The notes under the pieces: generated by a model
The model's database searches: none
Told to the model about the DNA's origin: nothing
Seen by the model: only the letters and a program-made list of their open reading frames with translations
Part shown: piece by piece, positions 57,201-64,000 of the stretch
Layout of the letters: every line of letters begins with the position of its first letter
Numbering within the stretch: the stretch's first letter is position 1
Made by a program: the position numbers and the translations under genes
Assembly (NCBI RefSeq): GCF_029407905.1
Contig: NC_073633.1
Span: 25,806,501 to 25,870,500 of the forward strand
Direction of reading: 5' to 3'
Source: Bubalus kerabau
Taxonomy: Eukaryota > Chordata > Mammalia > Artiodactyla > Bovidae
Length of the DNA stretch: 64,000 nt

Positions 57201-60200
57201 TTCAGTAACATCCACAGCCTTTTCCTGGTCCTGAGAAATTCCTGACTATCGCCCCACGACCCCTTTCGGCATCTTAAAAACCAGAGTCAAACCCTGTTTT
57301 TGTCCCATACTGATTATTTTTTCAAGTCCTTGAGCTAGTTTTATAACCTTCTATTGCTCTCTTCTTGGCTGGCTTTAAAACGCCCTACAGATGACAGTTC
57401 TGATAAATTCCTGCCAGGCAAGGAGTTTAGTGTTACTTTCAGCACTATCAGCAACCCCATCTCACGTTCACTGTGGCAGGTGAAGGGTCGTTTGACGATG
57501 ACCGTCCTAGGATGCTACCAGGAGGCCCTTTAGTCTCTGCTGACCCAGCATTCATGCACAGCACACATGGGAGATGAGTTGAGAAGGGGTTTGAGAGGTA
57601 GCTTCTCATTCCAAGCCTCGGACTTAAAAAAAAAAAGAAAAAAAGGAAAAGTCTTTAAGAACTGGGGGCACCCAGGATTTCATTTTTCTCTATCTCTTTG
57701 CCTGATGTTTAGATCACAAATTTAAACATGAGGGATTGTTTCTTCTTTTAGCTTCACTTCTCTGCGTAGCCCTGTTCTGTTGGGATGGCTTAACACCTGG
57801 AGAAAAAAGGCCTGTTTGAGTCATAAATGTGCCATCTTTGTGTTTCCATCTAGCTGTGGCCCTAGGCTCTCCAGTTTGGTATTTCAGTCTCCCTGCTTGT
57901 AGCTGCTCCTAGGCTCCTCCTGGCCCCTCCCCTGTCTCGTTACTCATCTCAAGGAGCAGTTGTTTAGTTTGAAAAGGGGCAGCATATTCTACATCCCAAA
58001 AGAATGAAATATTACTGCTTTCAGGATGGGAATATTCTCTTCCCCTTTGACTAAAATAACCTGGATGCACGGTCTGGAATTAAAAATTGAATTTTGGTTT
58101 AGAAGTGAAAGTTTTCAGGATTGGATTGAGGCTGAGCTGTGATTGAGATCTAAAAGTAAGTTTTTTAAATTTGAGCATAAAATCCCATAGTCTGCATCTT
58201 GATCTGCCCAGAACTGGTTCCAGACCATTAAAGAGAGATGGTAGGAATTCAGAACAGTCAAATCCAACTGGCCTCCAGTACTCCAGCTCTGCATTTTGAC
58301 TTGAATCCATTTAGTGTCTGCTTCTTCCCTCAGGCTCTCATCGGTACAGCGGGGTGGGGCATGAAGAGGAAGAGGGAGCTTTCAAAGCTCCTGACCCTTG
58401 TACCCTGACCCCTGGAATCATAAGATATGGACAAAGGAGAGCTTGGGAAGAAAAGTCACAGGAGCTGCCCCCACACTCCTGTTCCTCACTTGCACACACA
58501 CACATCCCAGCAGCCAACATTCAGTCCCTGGGGCCAGCCTCACCTCTCGCGAGCAGACCAACCCCTTATACACAGAACCGATGTGGGTTAGTGGAAAGAA
58601 CCCTTGGATTAAGCATCAGGAGACTGACTTCTAGATCCAATTTTACCCATCAGTAGCTGTGGAATTTGGAGAAAGCCACTTAACCCCTCTGTGTCTTAGT
58701 CTCTTGGTTTGTGAAATAGGAACACCTGCCCTTTCTCCTCCTGAATTCTGTGAAGTTGTTGTGAGAGGCACATGAAACAGTGGAGGGGAATGACCTTTGG
58801 AAGAATATAGAGCTTTGCACATATTGCGTCCCTACAAACAACTCCTAAACTACAAGAGCTGGTTTTTTTAGGGTTATTTCATGCTCCTCACCAAGGGTGG
58901 GGCTATTGTGTCTGGGGTAGAGGCCAGCCTCCAGGAGTGCTGTCCATACTTGTGGGCCTTGGAAACCCCCAGACACGGGGTATGACCACAGTCTGTCCAG
59001 AGGTATTACCCTTCAGCTCATTTTTAAAGCTTTCTAACTGCCCATTTTACAGCTCTTCCTTTTCCAGCCAGCCTTAAGTAAGGCATTTGTCACCACCCTG
59101 GTTAGACTACGTTTGGCCCAGTCGGAGCGCCCTGGAAGTTCAGTTTGCACTACCATTTACTACTGTGTAGACTTAGGCAATTCACTTTCCTCTGTAAAAT
59201 GGGAGAAATGATGTCTGACTCCATCAGCTTGTCCTGGCGCTTACGTGACGCATATAAAATACCCGACCAGTTCCTGACCTCCATGTCCGTTGTCTGCTGG
59301 TCTTTCCCCTGCTAAGGAGAATCATTGCTAGATATACCTGCCCGGAGGGGATCTGTGCATCCCAAAGGCATTTTGCCTCAGATCAAAGGTGAGAGCGCCT
59401 CCGCCGTGCCGGGGTCTGCCAACTGTACTGACTCCCTTGTCTCCCCACTACTCTCGATGCCTTTCACAGGGAACATCATCGGCTCTGGAATCTTCGTCTC
59501 GCCCAAAGGTGTACTAGAGAATGCCGGCTCTGTGGGCCTGGCTCTCATCATCTGGATTGTGACAGGCCTTATCACCGTTGTGGGAGCCCTGTGCTATGCT
59601 GAGCTCGGGGTCACCATCCCCAAATCTGGAGGTGACTACTCCTATGTCAAGGACATCTTTGGAGGCCTGGCTGGGTAAGAGAATAGTGGGGGGACTATGT
59701 GGTCTGGGAAGCCAAGGCCAGGGCTGTCCAGTGTGCTGAGGAGGGTGCGAGCTTGGGGTTCCTCCACGTCATGGTTGCCAGTTCAGCCTGTGTCCCCTTG
59801 ATCCCCCTCAGAGTGGCAGAGGAACCAGGCTGTAGTTTTAATCTCTGTTTAGGGTTTTTGTTTGTTCTGTTTTGCTGCACCTTGTGGCTTGTGGGGTCTC
59901 AGTTCCCAGACCAGGGATCGAACCTGGGCCCTTGGCAGTGAAAGTGTGGAGTCCTAACCACTGAACCACCAGGAAATTCTCTTAATCTCTGTGGACCTTA
60001 GAAAGCAAGATTCTATGAGTGAGAACTGAATGACAACTCTGATTAGAGATGCCCAGGGAAAGCACATCACAAAAACAAAGCCCTTTTATCCTGAAAAAAA
60101 AGTAGGTGGTGTTCCTGATTTTCTCAGCCCCCACAGCCCAGATACTGAAGAGCTCAATTCTAACCAAGGAGCCCAAGGGTATGGAGGACACTTCTTCAAA

Positions 60201-60805
60201 CTCCACTCAGTGCACCCACTTAACACTCATTCAACTGGCCACACCCTTAGTGTGCCCCGACTGTGAAGATTCTGGGGTTGCAGATTTTCTTTTCCACCAG
60301 TGGCTTCTGGGGGCCAGAGTGGTAGAGAAGAGATGATGAAACGATGAAAGGAGCAGGAGGAGAGAAGGAACACTAAGACACGGGTTGGAACTAGTTGAAA
60401 TAGTGCTTCATTGTTAAACCAATTTACTGTCAGTACAGAGAGCTGGGTGTCTCGTTCAGGCAGGGACTGGGCTCCTCAGCATCCCAGAGAACAACAAGGA
60501 AAAGCATCCCTTTAGCCCGCCTGCCTCTCTTAACACTGCTCGATGACTTGCCCAGACTTCCCCTGATGGCTTCTGAATCCCTGCCATGCATGGCGGTGGG
60601 GCCAGGGGTCTTAATTCCTATCTTGGCTCAAGTTCCATCTGGTTCCCCCGCAGGTTCCTGAGGCTGTGGATCGCGGTGCTGGTAATCTACCCCACCAACC
60701 AGGCTGTCATCGCCCTCACCTTTTCCAACTACGTGCTGCAGCCGCTCTTCCCTACCTGCTTCCCCCCAGAGTCTGGCCTTCGCCTCCTCGCTGCCCTCTG
60801 CTTAT
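45061..60805 (+). CDS. SLC7A8: SLC7A8 (LAT2), coding exons 1-3; 3' part outside window
   Basis: Light chain of system L. LAT2 pairs with CD98hc/SLC3A2 through a disulfide and exchanges neutral amino acids across the plasma membrane, mainly basolaterally in kidney and gut. Joining 45061-45202, 59470-59674 and 60654-60805 gives 499 coding bases (residues 1-166 of about 535 in human) with correct phases and no stop. The N-terminus (MEKGARHRNNTEK) is cytosolic. TM1 contains the unwound GSG substrate-binding motif at residues 52-54. A conserved loop reads IPKSGGDYSYVKDIFGG (97-113). C151 in PTCFPP corresponds to the human Cys that bonds CD98hc. The start has A at -3 and G at +4. Not a pseudogene: introns are present and the frame is intact. 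Gene order beside divergent RNF212B agrees. Confidence 0.96.
45203..46290. other. SLC7A8 intron 1, proximal part
   Basis: No exon. About 45735-45835 has weak MIR-like text (CCCATTTCATGGTGAGGAAAT). Otherwise unique. Could hold intronic enhancers, but nothing specific is visible. Confidence 0.4.
46291..46409 (+). mobile_element. Bov-A2 SINE, partial
   Basis: ATGGCAACGCACTCCCAGTG…CTGGAGAATCCCAGGG…GACTAAAGTGACTTAGCAGC: one A monomer. Confidence 0.9.
46410..47714. other. SLC7A8 intron 1 sequence
   Basis: Unclassified. 47031-47321 is a 96-codon open frame with non-random-looking text but no family I recognise; see findings. Confidence 0.35.
47715..47994 (+). mobile_element. CHR-type SINE, long form
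   Basis: GGACTTCCCTGGTGGTCCAGC head, GTTCGATCCCTGGTCTGAG, GCGCCACAACTACTGAAGCC, GAATGAGAAGCCCGTGC. Similar AAAATAGGAATA flanks at 47701-47712 and 47995-48006 are the probable TSD. Confidence 0.93.
48010..48724. other. SLC7A8 intron 1 sequence
   Basis: No feature recognised with confidence. Confidence 0.35.
48725..49090 (+). repeat. MIR element split by a CHR SINE
   Basis: Left part: TTTATTATATGCCAGACACTTG (about 48733-48755). Right part: ATCCTTCACAATAATCCCATATGG, AAATAGAGGCTCAGAGAG and GTGAGGGTCACACAGCTG (48945-49050). Together they read as one MIR. Confidence 0.8.
48780..48929 (-). mobile_element. CHR-type SINE
   Basis: Antisense, poly-T start (about 48780-48797), GGCTGCACCAGGTCTTAG, ends CCACTGGACCACCAGGGAAG. 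Confidence 0.9.
49091..50844 (+). repeat. SLC7A8 intron 1 with two further MIR copies
   Basis: MIR-like text at 49455-49545 (TTTAATCCTGACCACAATTC, ATGGGGAAATGGAGTCTC) and at 50155-50345 (TAGCTACCATTTACTGAAC, GTGCTTTATAAGTATTCTC, GGCAGAGCCGGGATTCCCAC). The remainder is unclassified. Confidence 0.65.
50845..51113 (-). mobile_element. CHR-type SINE, long form
   Basis: Antisense: GTTTATTTTTGGCCACACTAG, CAGTGGTTTCTCTTGTTGC, ends GGGCCACCAGGGAAGTCC. Confidence 0.92.
51138..51224 (-). mobile_element. Bov-A2 monomer fragment
   Basis: GATGCTGCTGCTGCTAGGTC, GTCCAACTCTGTGTGACCCC, ends CCCCGTCCCTGGGA. Confidence 0.88.
51230..52804. other. SLC7A8 intron 1 sequence
   Basis: Mostly unique; a short MIR/L2-like stretch at about 51525-51580 (TATATGCTAGGCTTTGTGC). 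No exon seen. Confidence 0.4.
52805..52904 (-). mobile_element. CHR-type SINE (truncated)
   Basis: Antisense: GTGGGATCTTAGCTCTCC, GATCGAACGTGTGCCC, CTTAACCACTGGACCACC. Confidence 0.85.
53110..53335 (-). repeat. MER5A-like hAT DNA transposon remnant
   Basis: Plus strand carries antisense MER5A text: TTTTGGGCCAGATATTTTG, CACTAGATTCCAGTAGCACC, TGTGACAACCAACAATGTC, ending GATGAGAACCACTGAG. Confidence 0.75.
53800..54005 (+). repeat. MIR element
   Basis: CACCACAACCTTGTGAGGTAGG, CAGCTTGTGAGTGGCAAAGC and CTAGCACCCATTTC follow the MIR consensus order. Confidence 0.7.
54006..55159. other. SLC7A8 intron 1, unique-looking stretch
   Basis: No recognised repeat or exon. Contains a short direct duplication around 55028-55070 (ACAGTGTAAAAGCCCTG / ACAGTGTAAAAGTTAAG). 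Confidence 0.4.
55160..55915 (-). repeat. MIR and L2-like copies, antisense
   Basis: 55195-55330 (CCTCTCTGAGCCTCAGTC…GTTGTGAGAATCAAGTAAG) and 55495-55560 (CTCTCTGCATCTCAGGTTC, TCATCTGTAAAATGGGG) are antisense MIR. 55795-55915 (CTCATGGAGCTTACAGTC) resembles an old L2-type end. Confidence 0.68.
56165..56448 (-). mobile_element. CHR-type SINE, long form
   Basis: Antisense: GCATGGGCTTTTCTCTAGTG, GGGATCTTCCTGGATCAGAG, ends GAGCCACTAGGGAAGCCCC. Confidence 0.92.
56449..56850 (-). mobile_element. CHR-type SINE split by Bov-A2
   Basis: Two halves: TTTTTTGGCCATGCTGTGAG…AACCAGGGATCA (to 56508), and 56777 onward to CTTAACCACTGGACAGCCAAG. The Bov-A2 lies between them. Confidence 0.9.
56509..56776 (+). 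mobile_element. Bov-A2 SINE with exact TSD
   Basis: TGGAGAAGGCACTGGCGGCC start, two monomers, ends GTGACTTAGCAGCAGC. Exact 12-bp duplication AACCAGGGATCA at 56497-56508 and 56777-56788. Confidence 0.96.
56851..58569. other. SLC7A8 intron 1, distal unique stretch
   Basis: GC content is higher than in the left half of the window. No exon or repeat recognised, apart from an A-rich run at about 57627-57647. Confidence 0.4.
58570..59260 (-). repeat. Two antisense MIR copies
   Basis: 58600-58830 (GACTTCTAGATCC, AAAGCCACTTAACCCCTCTG, GTTGTTGTGAGAGGCACATG) and 59150-59250 (TAGGCAATTCACTTTCCTC, CTGTAAAATGGGAGAAATG). Confidence 0.72.
59470..59674 (+). CDS. SLC7A8: SLC7A8 coding exon 2
   Basis: 205 bases, completing Gly48 and running to Ala115 plus two bases. 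Encodes the rest of TM1 (GNIIGSGIFVSPKG), TM2 and the start of the re-entrant/TM3 region. Acceptor GCCTTTCACAG, donor GTAAGA. Nearly identical to remembered human LAT2. Confidence 0.97.
59675..60653. other. SLC7A8 intron 2
   Basis: 979-bp intron, containing one CHR SINE; otherwise unique. Confidence 0.85.
59849..59981 (-). mobile_element. CHR-type SINE with exact TSD
   Basis: Antisense: TTTTGCTGCACCTTGTGGC, GGATCGAACCTGGGCCC, ends GAACCACCAGGAAATTCTC. TSD TTAATCTCTGT at 59838-59848 and 59982-59992. Confidence 0.94.
60654..60805 (+). CDS. SLC7A8: SLC7A8 coding exon 3
   Basis: 152 bases, Gly116 to Leu166 plus one base. TM3 segment FLRLWIAVLVIYPTNQAVIA and the extracellular loop with C151 (LFPTCFPPESG), the CD98hc-linking cysteine in the family. 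Acceptor CCCCCGCAG, donor GTAAGT. Ends in phase 1 and continues in an exon beyond the window or unrecognised. Confidence 0.97.
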
Positions 60806-61021
60806 GTAAGTACCATCTGGGCCTCACTGAGGACAGTGTCTTCCTCATAATCTGGTTCTCCATTCTCTCCCTCTTTCTTTCCTCTCCTTTTAGTTATTTT
60901 TTCCCTCTCCTCCTTTTATTTATTTATTTCTTTATTTTCCTCTGCTCCTTTTATTTTTATGCCTTGTTACCTTTCAATTTCCAATATGCCTGCTGTGGAC
61001 AAATGGATTCCACATATAATT
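60806..61021. other. SLC7A8 intron 3, pyrimidine-rich start
   Basis: CT/TTTA-rich stretch at 60870-60960. The open frame that reads through from exon 3 here is intronic. Confidence 0.7.
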
Positions 61022-61230
61022 GTGTTATGCTAAGTTGCTTCAGTCGTGTCTGACTTTTTACGAGTCCCACCAGGCTCCTCTGTCCATGGCATTTCTCAGG
61101 CAAGAATACTGGAGTGGGTGGCCATGCCCTCCTCCAGGGGATCTTCCCAACCCAGGGGTCAAACCCGTGTTTCTTATGTCTCCTGCATTGGCAGTCGGGT
61201 TCTTTACCACTGGCACCACCTGGGAAGCCC
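61022..61230 (-). mobile_element. Bov-tA SINE
   Basis: Antisense: TTGCTTCAGTCGTGTCTGAC, AAGAATACTGGAGTGGGTGG, ends CACCTGGGAAGCCC. Flanks are similar (CCACATATAATTG / CCATATATGATTA). Confidence 0.93.
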
Positions 61231-61309
61231 TCCATATATGATTATTTGGTTTTTTAAAAAAGAAGAAAATTAAGTAGCTGTTCAGAAGAACTATCATTTT
61301 CACTGGCAG

Positions 61310-61450
61310 GGTTTACTTATATATGAAGCACTTTCATATGTGTTATCTGATCCAAGCCTCACAACATATCCATAAGGTAAGCTGGGCTAGTGTTACATTT
61401 TCCTCAAGCAGAAAAGGAAGTGGAGCCAGGCAAGTGAATTAGCCAAGACT
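61310..61450 (+). repeat. MIR element
   Basis: AAGCACTTTCATATGTGTTATC, CAAGCCTCACAACATATCC and GAAGTGGAGCCAGGCAAG follow MIR order. Confidence 0.65.
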
Positions 61451-61747
61451 GTTCCTTCTCTTTCCAGCACACGCACCATGCTGGAGGCTCACTGCCGCTC
61501 TTGGGAAGACTTTTCTGGCCTCTCCACCTCTGCCTCCACCTGCCAGCTCACATCTTAAACCTCTCTGTGCGGAGAGTGTAAAGGTGTTAGTTGGGAGAAA
61601 ACAAATGCCACATCCATGCTCTCCACCTTTCATGAATTTTCTAACTAGGTAGAAAAGTCATAGGCAGATTCCATGATTGGAATTCAATTGCAGCAAAAAA
61701 TCTGAGAAGGGGAAAATGTCGCTATGGGCTGCAGTAGGTTAGAGAGG

Positions 61748-61865
61748 CTTTTTTTTTTCTGGCTGTGCTACGCAGTATGCAGAACTTTCCCAACCAGGGA
61801 TTGAACCCATGACCCCTCCATTGGAAGCGCAGAGTCTTAACCACTGGACCACCAGGGAAGTTTCC
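61748..61865 (-). mobile_element. CHR-type SINE
   Basis: Antisense, poly-T start, GGCTGTGCTACGCAGTATGC, CTTAACCACTGGACCACC. TSD TAGAGAGG at 61740-61747 and 61866-61873. Confidence 0.93.
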
Positions 61866-61873
61866 TAGAGAGG

Positions 61874-64000
61874 TTTTATAGAGAAGCTTGGCAATCTGTA
61901 TTTCTAGAAGTCTCAACACTTAATCTCTGATCATCAGGGATCTCAATGGATTGGGATATGTTATATCTTTTAACCAAAAATACCTAATTTCTAAAGTAAA
62001 TATTTGGACTATTTCAGAGGTTCCTCTTCCAGAGTCAGCTTTGTCCCTGCCTTCCCATACCTTCCAACACACATCACTTAGCTCAGGGCATTGACCATCC
62101 TGGTCATACTCTTTCCCAGTTCTTGACACTTCCTTCCATCCTGCTGGTGGGAAGGGGAAGAAGGGGTCACTCACCCACCCTGGGCCTGGGGTGGGACCTG
62201 AGAGGTGATCTTCTTGGCAGGTGTGCCCACTTTGGCAGTGGTGTTCAGCCCTGGAATAGACTCCACATCTAGGCGAGTGTTATTGTGAGGTCAGCGTACT
62301 TGTTTGGAGCATATTCATTGTGCTCGTTAATTTGGAGGCAGAGGGATGTGGGATCCAAAACCATGCTGCCTGAGCCTGCATCTCCACACCACTTTCTAAC
62401 TGCAGCCAGCGCTTGACCAGGTCACCAGCTGCCTCCTGTGAGATGGGGGTGCAAGCACACATGTGCTGTAGGTTGCTGTGACAAGGACTGCCTGAGACAA
62501 GAGTGTTCTTACCACAGTGTGGGGCAACTCGTGGTCCTATTTAGTCACTGAGGGTAGTCACAAGCATAGTCATTTGGTCCTTGCTTGCTGGCTGGATCTG
62601 GAACTGCGGGTGGTAAGAGGAGGGGGAAGAGGGTGTGGGAATGCGGGAACAGTGGCTGTTTCTGCCATCAGACAGGTTAGTGGGGGTGGGAAGGGGGACC
62701 ACAGAGTGCTGGCCGCTGCTGTATCAGCGTCTGTACACACAGACATGGCTTCCTTTTTCCTGCTGATACTGCTTAAGTGTCTCAGACTAAAGGCCACCCT
62801 TACCCTTCATCTAGAAGTCAAGAACCCTGAGACTGTTTAGTCTGTTCCCTCGGAGAGAAAGAGCAGAGTTCCTCAGGCAGCCAGACCCCACTGCCTTCTT
62901 TGCATTCCCCAAACTCACTAAGGCTAGGTGGGTGACTCCTTGCACAAAGACACTCTAGAGTTTTGGAAAAGATCGGGTGAGAAATGATGGAAGGAAAGGT
63001 GGAAAGAATTTGCTGTAACTGGCTTGCCTGGTCAGAGCCTGGAGGGAGTGATGGGGGGAGGAGAGGGAGAGAGAAGAAACTGCAGATTTGGCTCAAGCTT
63101 ATGCAACTGCAACTGCCGCTTTGAGTTACTCTATTATTTAGGTCAAAGCTGATTATTCACTGCTAAGTCAGCAGAATATCCATAGCCACCAGGCAGTAAA
63201 AAAAGAAAATCTTTTATATTTTAATTAAATGAAAAGCCTTTCTCCCTTCTCCAGAGCAAGCATATCAGTGGGAGGAGGGAGTTAGGAGAATGGGAGGGAT
63301 TAAAACTTGGTTTTGGTACCTTCCTTTTGTGATTTCCTTGGTTATTTTTCTCTCTTGCCTTCCTTCCTCCCCTCTTTTCTTTATTTCTTATTTTATAAGT
63401 AAATGACCATATTCTCAAAGTAAAAGACTCAGTATATAAAGAGAGTTGACCAGGAAAGACTCCTCTTGTCTTTACCCCTCTCCTCTGCCCAAAAGCTCTG
63501 GTAACAGTGGACAGGTATCCTTATAATTCTAAGTAAAATGCATCTCTCAACGCTCACATGTGAGTGTACAGACATACATTTTGACAGGTTACTTCTGCAG
63601 CTTGTGTTTTTCTTTGTTTAGCCACATTCGGTGGCTACTACCTGAGTCCCTAGTTATAAACAAAGTGGTCCCAGTGACACAGAAGGAATGTGTTCTAAGG
63701 TACCTCATTTGTATATCCTCCTCCCCAACTGTGGTTTTTCCTTCAGGATTTGTTTGTCCCCTCTCTCTTGGGGACTGGGCCACCTTTTACTCAGGCAGCT
63801 CCTGATCTCCTTCCTCTCTTTTGGGGCTGGGGTTACATGCCGCATCTGAATTGGAATCTTTCCTTCTCATTCAAGTTCCCCTCTTCCTGAATGCCTTGTA
63901 CAAAAGAAGCTCCTTCTCCTTTTTCCCCCTGAGGAGAAAAGTGTAACTTGCATGCATTTCACAAGCAAAAAAAACAAAAAAACTTCTTATCTTGTTTTCT
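61874..64000. other. SLC7A8 intron 3, remainder of window
   Basis: I looked for SLC7A8 exon 4 (expected to begin with the end of TM4, WVNC-like) and did not find it, so the intron probably extends past the right edge. No repeat recognised with confidence. Moderately GC-rich in 62500-63100. Confidence 0.5.

Noticed and set aside
59325..59469. Possible extended N-terminus or alternative first exon before SLC7A8 exon 2
   Set aside because: The open frame is contiguous by chance. The acceptor at 59468-59469 joins in phase to the exon at 45061-45202, which encodes the known LAT2 N-terminus.
60586..61053. 155-codon open frame considered as a single exon or gene
   Set aside because: It is SLC7A8 exon 3 (60654-60805) plus intronic read-through on both sides; strong acceptor and donor sites set the true limits.
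1..64000. CRISPR arrays, operons, phage or other prokaryotic defence systems
   Set aside because: None seen. The only regular repeats are the 17-bp GC-box array, dinucleotide tracts and interspersed retroelements of a mammalian genome.

Overview
This window is mammalian nuclear DNA from a bovid ruminant, with cattle-like repeat content. The species call rests on the repeats. There are several copies of the BovB (RTE) LINE, many Bov-tA and Bov-A2 SINEs, artiodactyl CHR-type tRNA-derived SINEs and a young artiodactyl L1. All features are eukaryotic: GT-AG introns, CpG-rich promoter DNA and interspersed retroelements. There is no operon, CRISPR array, prophage or other prokaryotic-type system.

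Two protein-coding genes are present in divergent orientation, and both run off the window. On the minus strand, about 2.7-21.1 kb, is RNF212B, a RING-finger paralogue of the meiotic crossover factor RNF212. Ten coding exons join in frame to give residues 1-211; the 3' end lies left of base 1. A CpG-rich block at about 20.9-21.2 kb, containing five copies of a 17-bp GC-box repeat, is the likely promoter. On the plus strand, from about 44.3 kb to the right edge, is SLC7A8 (LAT2, the light chain of a CD98hc-linked neutral amino-acid exchanger). Its first three coding exons (45061-45202, 59470-59674, 60654-60805) give residues 1-166, with a 14.3-kb first coding intron. The gene order fits my recollection of human chromosome 14q11.2, where RNF212B and SLC7A8 are adjacent and divergent.

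Layout: 1-2.35 kb, 5'-truncated BovB copy with a long reverse-transcriptase reading frame. 2.7-6.1 kb, seven small RNF212B exons. 6.1-16.1 kb, a large RNF212B intron with a SINE cluster, a young internally deleted L1 and BovB/L1 remnants. 16.1-19.4 kb, the RING-encoding exons. 20.9-21.2 kb, RNF212B promoter. 21.2-44.2 kb, intergenic and repeat-dense: an 83-bp alternating purine-pyrimidine tract, nested L1/BovB/SINE block at 23.9-30.7 kb, two probable solo LTRs plus an LTR fragment at 32.4-35.8 kb, and old mammalian repeats. 44.2-64 kb, SLC7A8 promoter region, first exons and introns with MIR, CHR and Bov elements.

I found no evidence for a novel biological system. The observations most worth following up are the Sp1-box minisatellite at the RNF212B promoter, an Ala/Gly exchange in SLC7A8 TM1 relative to the remembered human protein, several insertions dated by exact target-site duplications, and an LTR cluster between the two promoters. 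All repeat family names and cross-species comparisons come from memory of consensus sequences, not from a database search.
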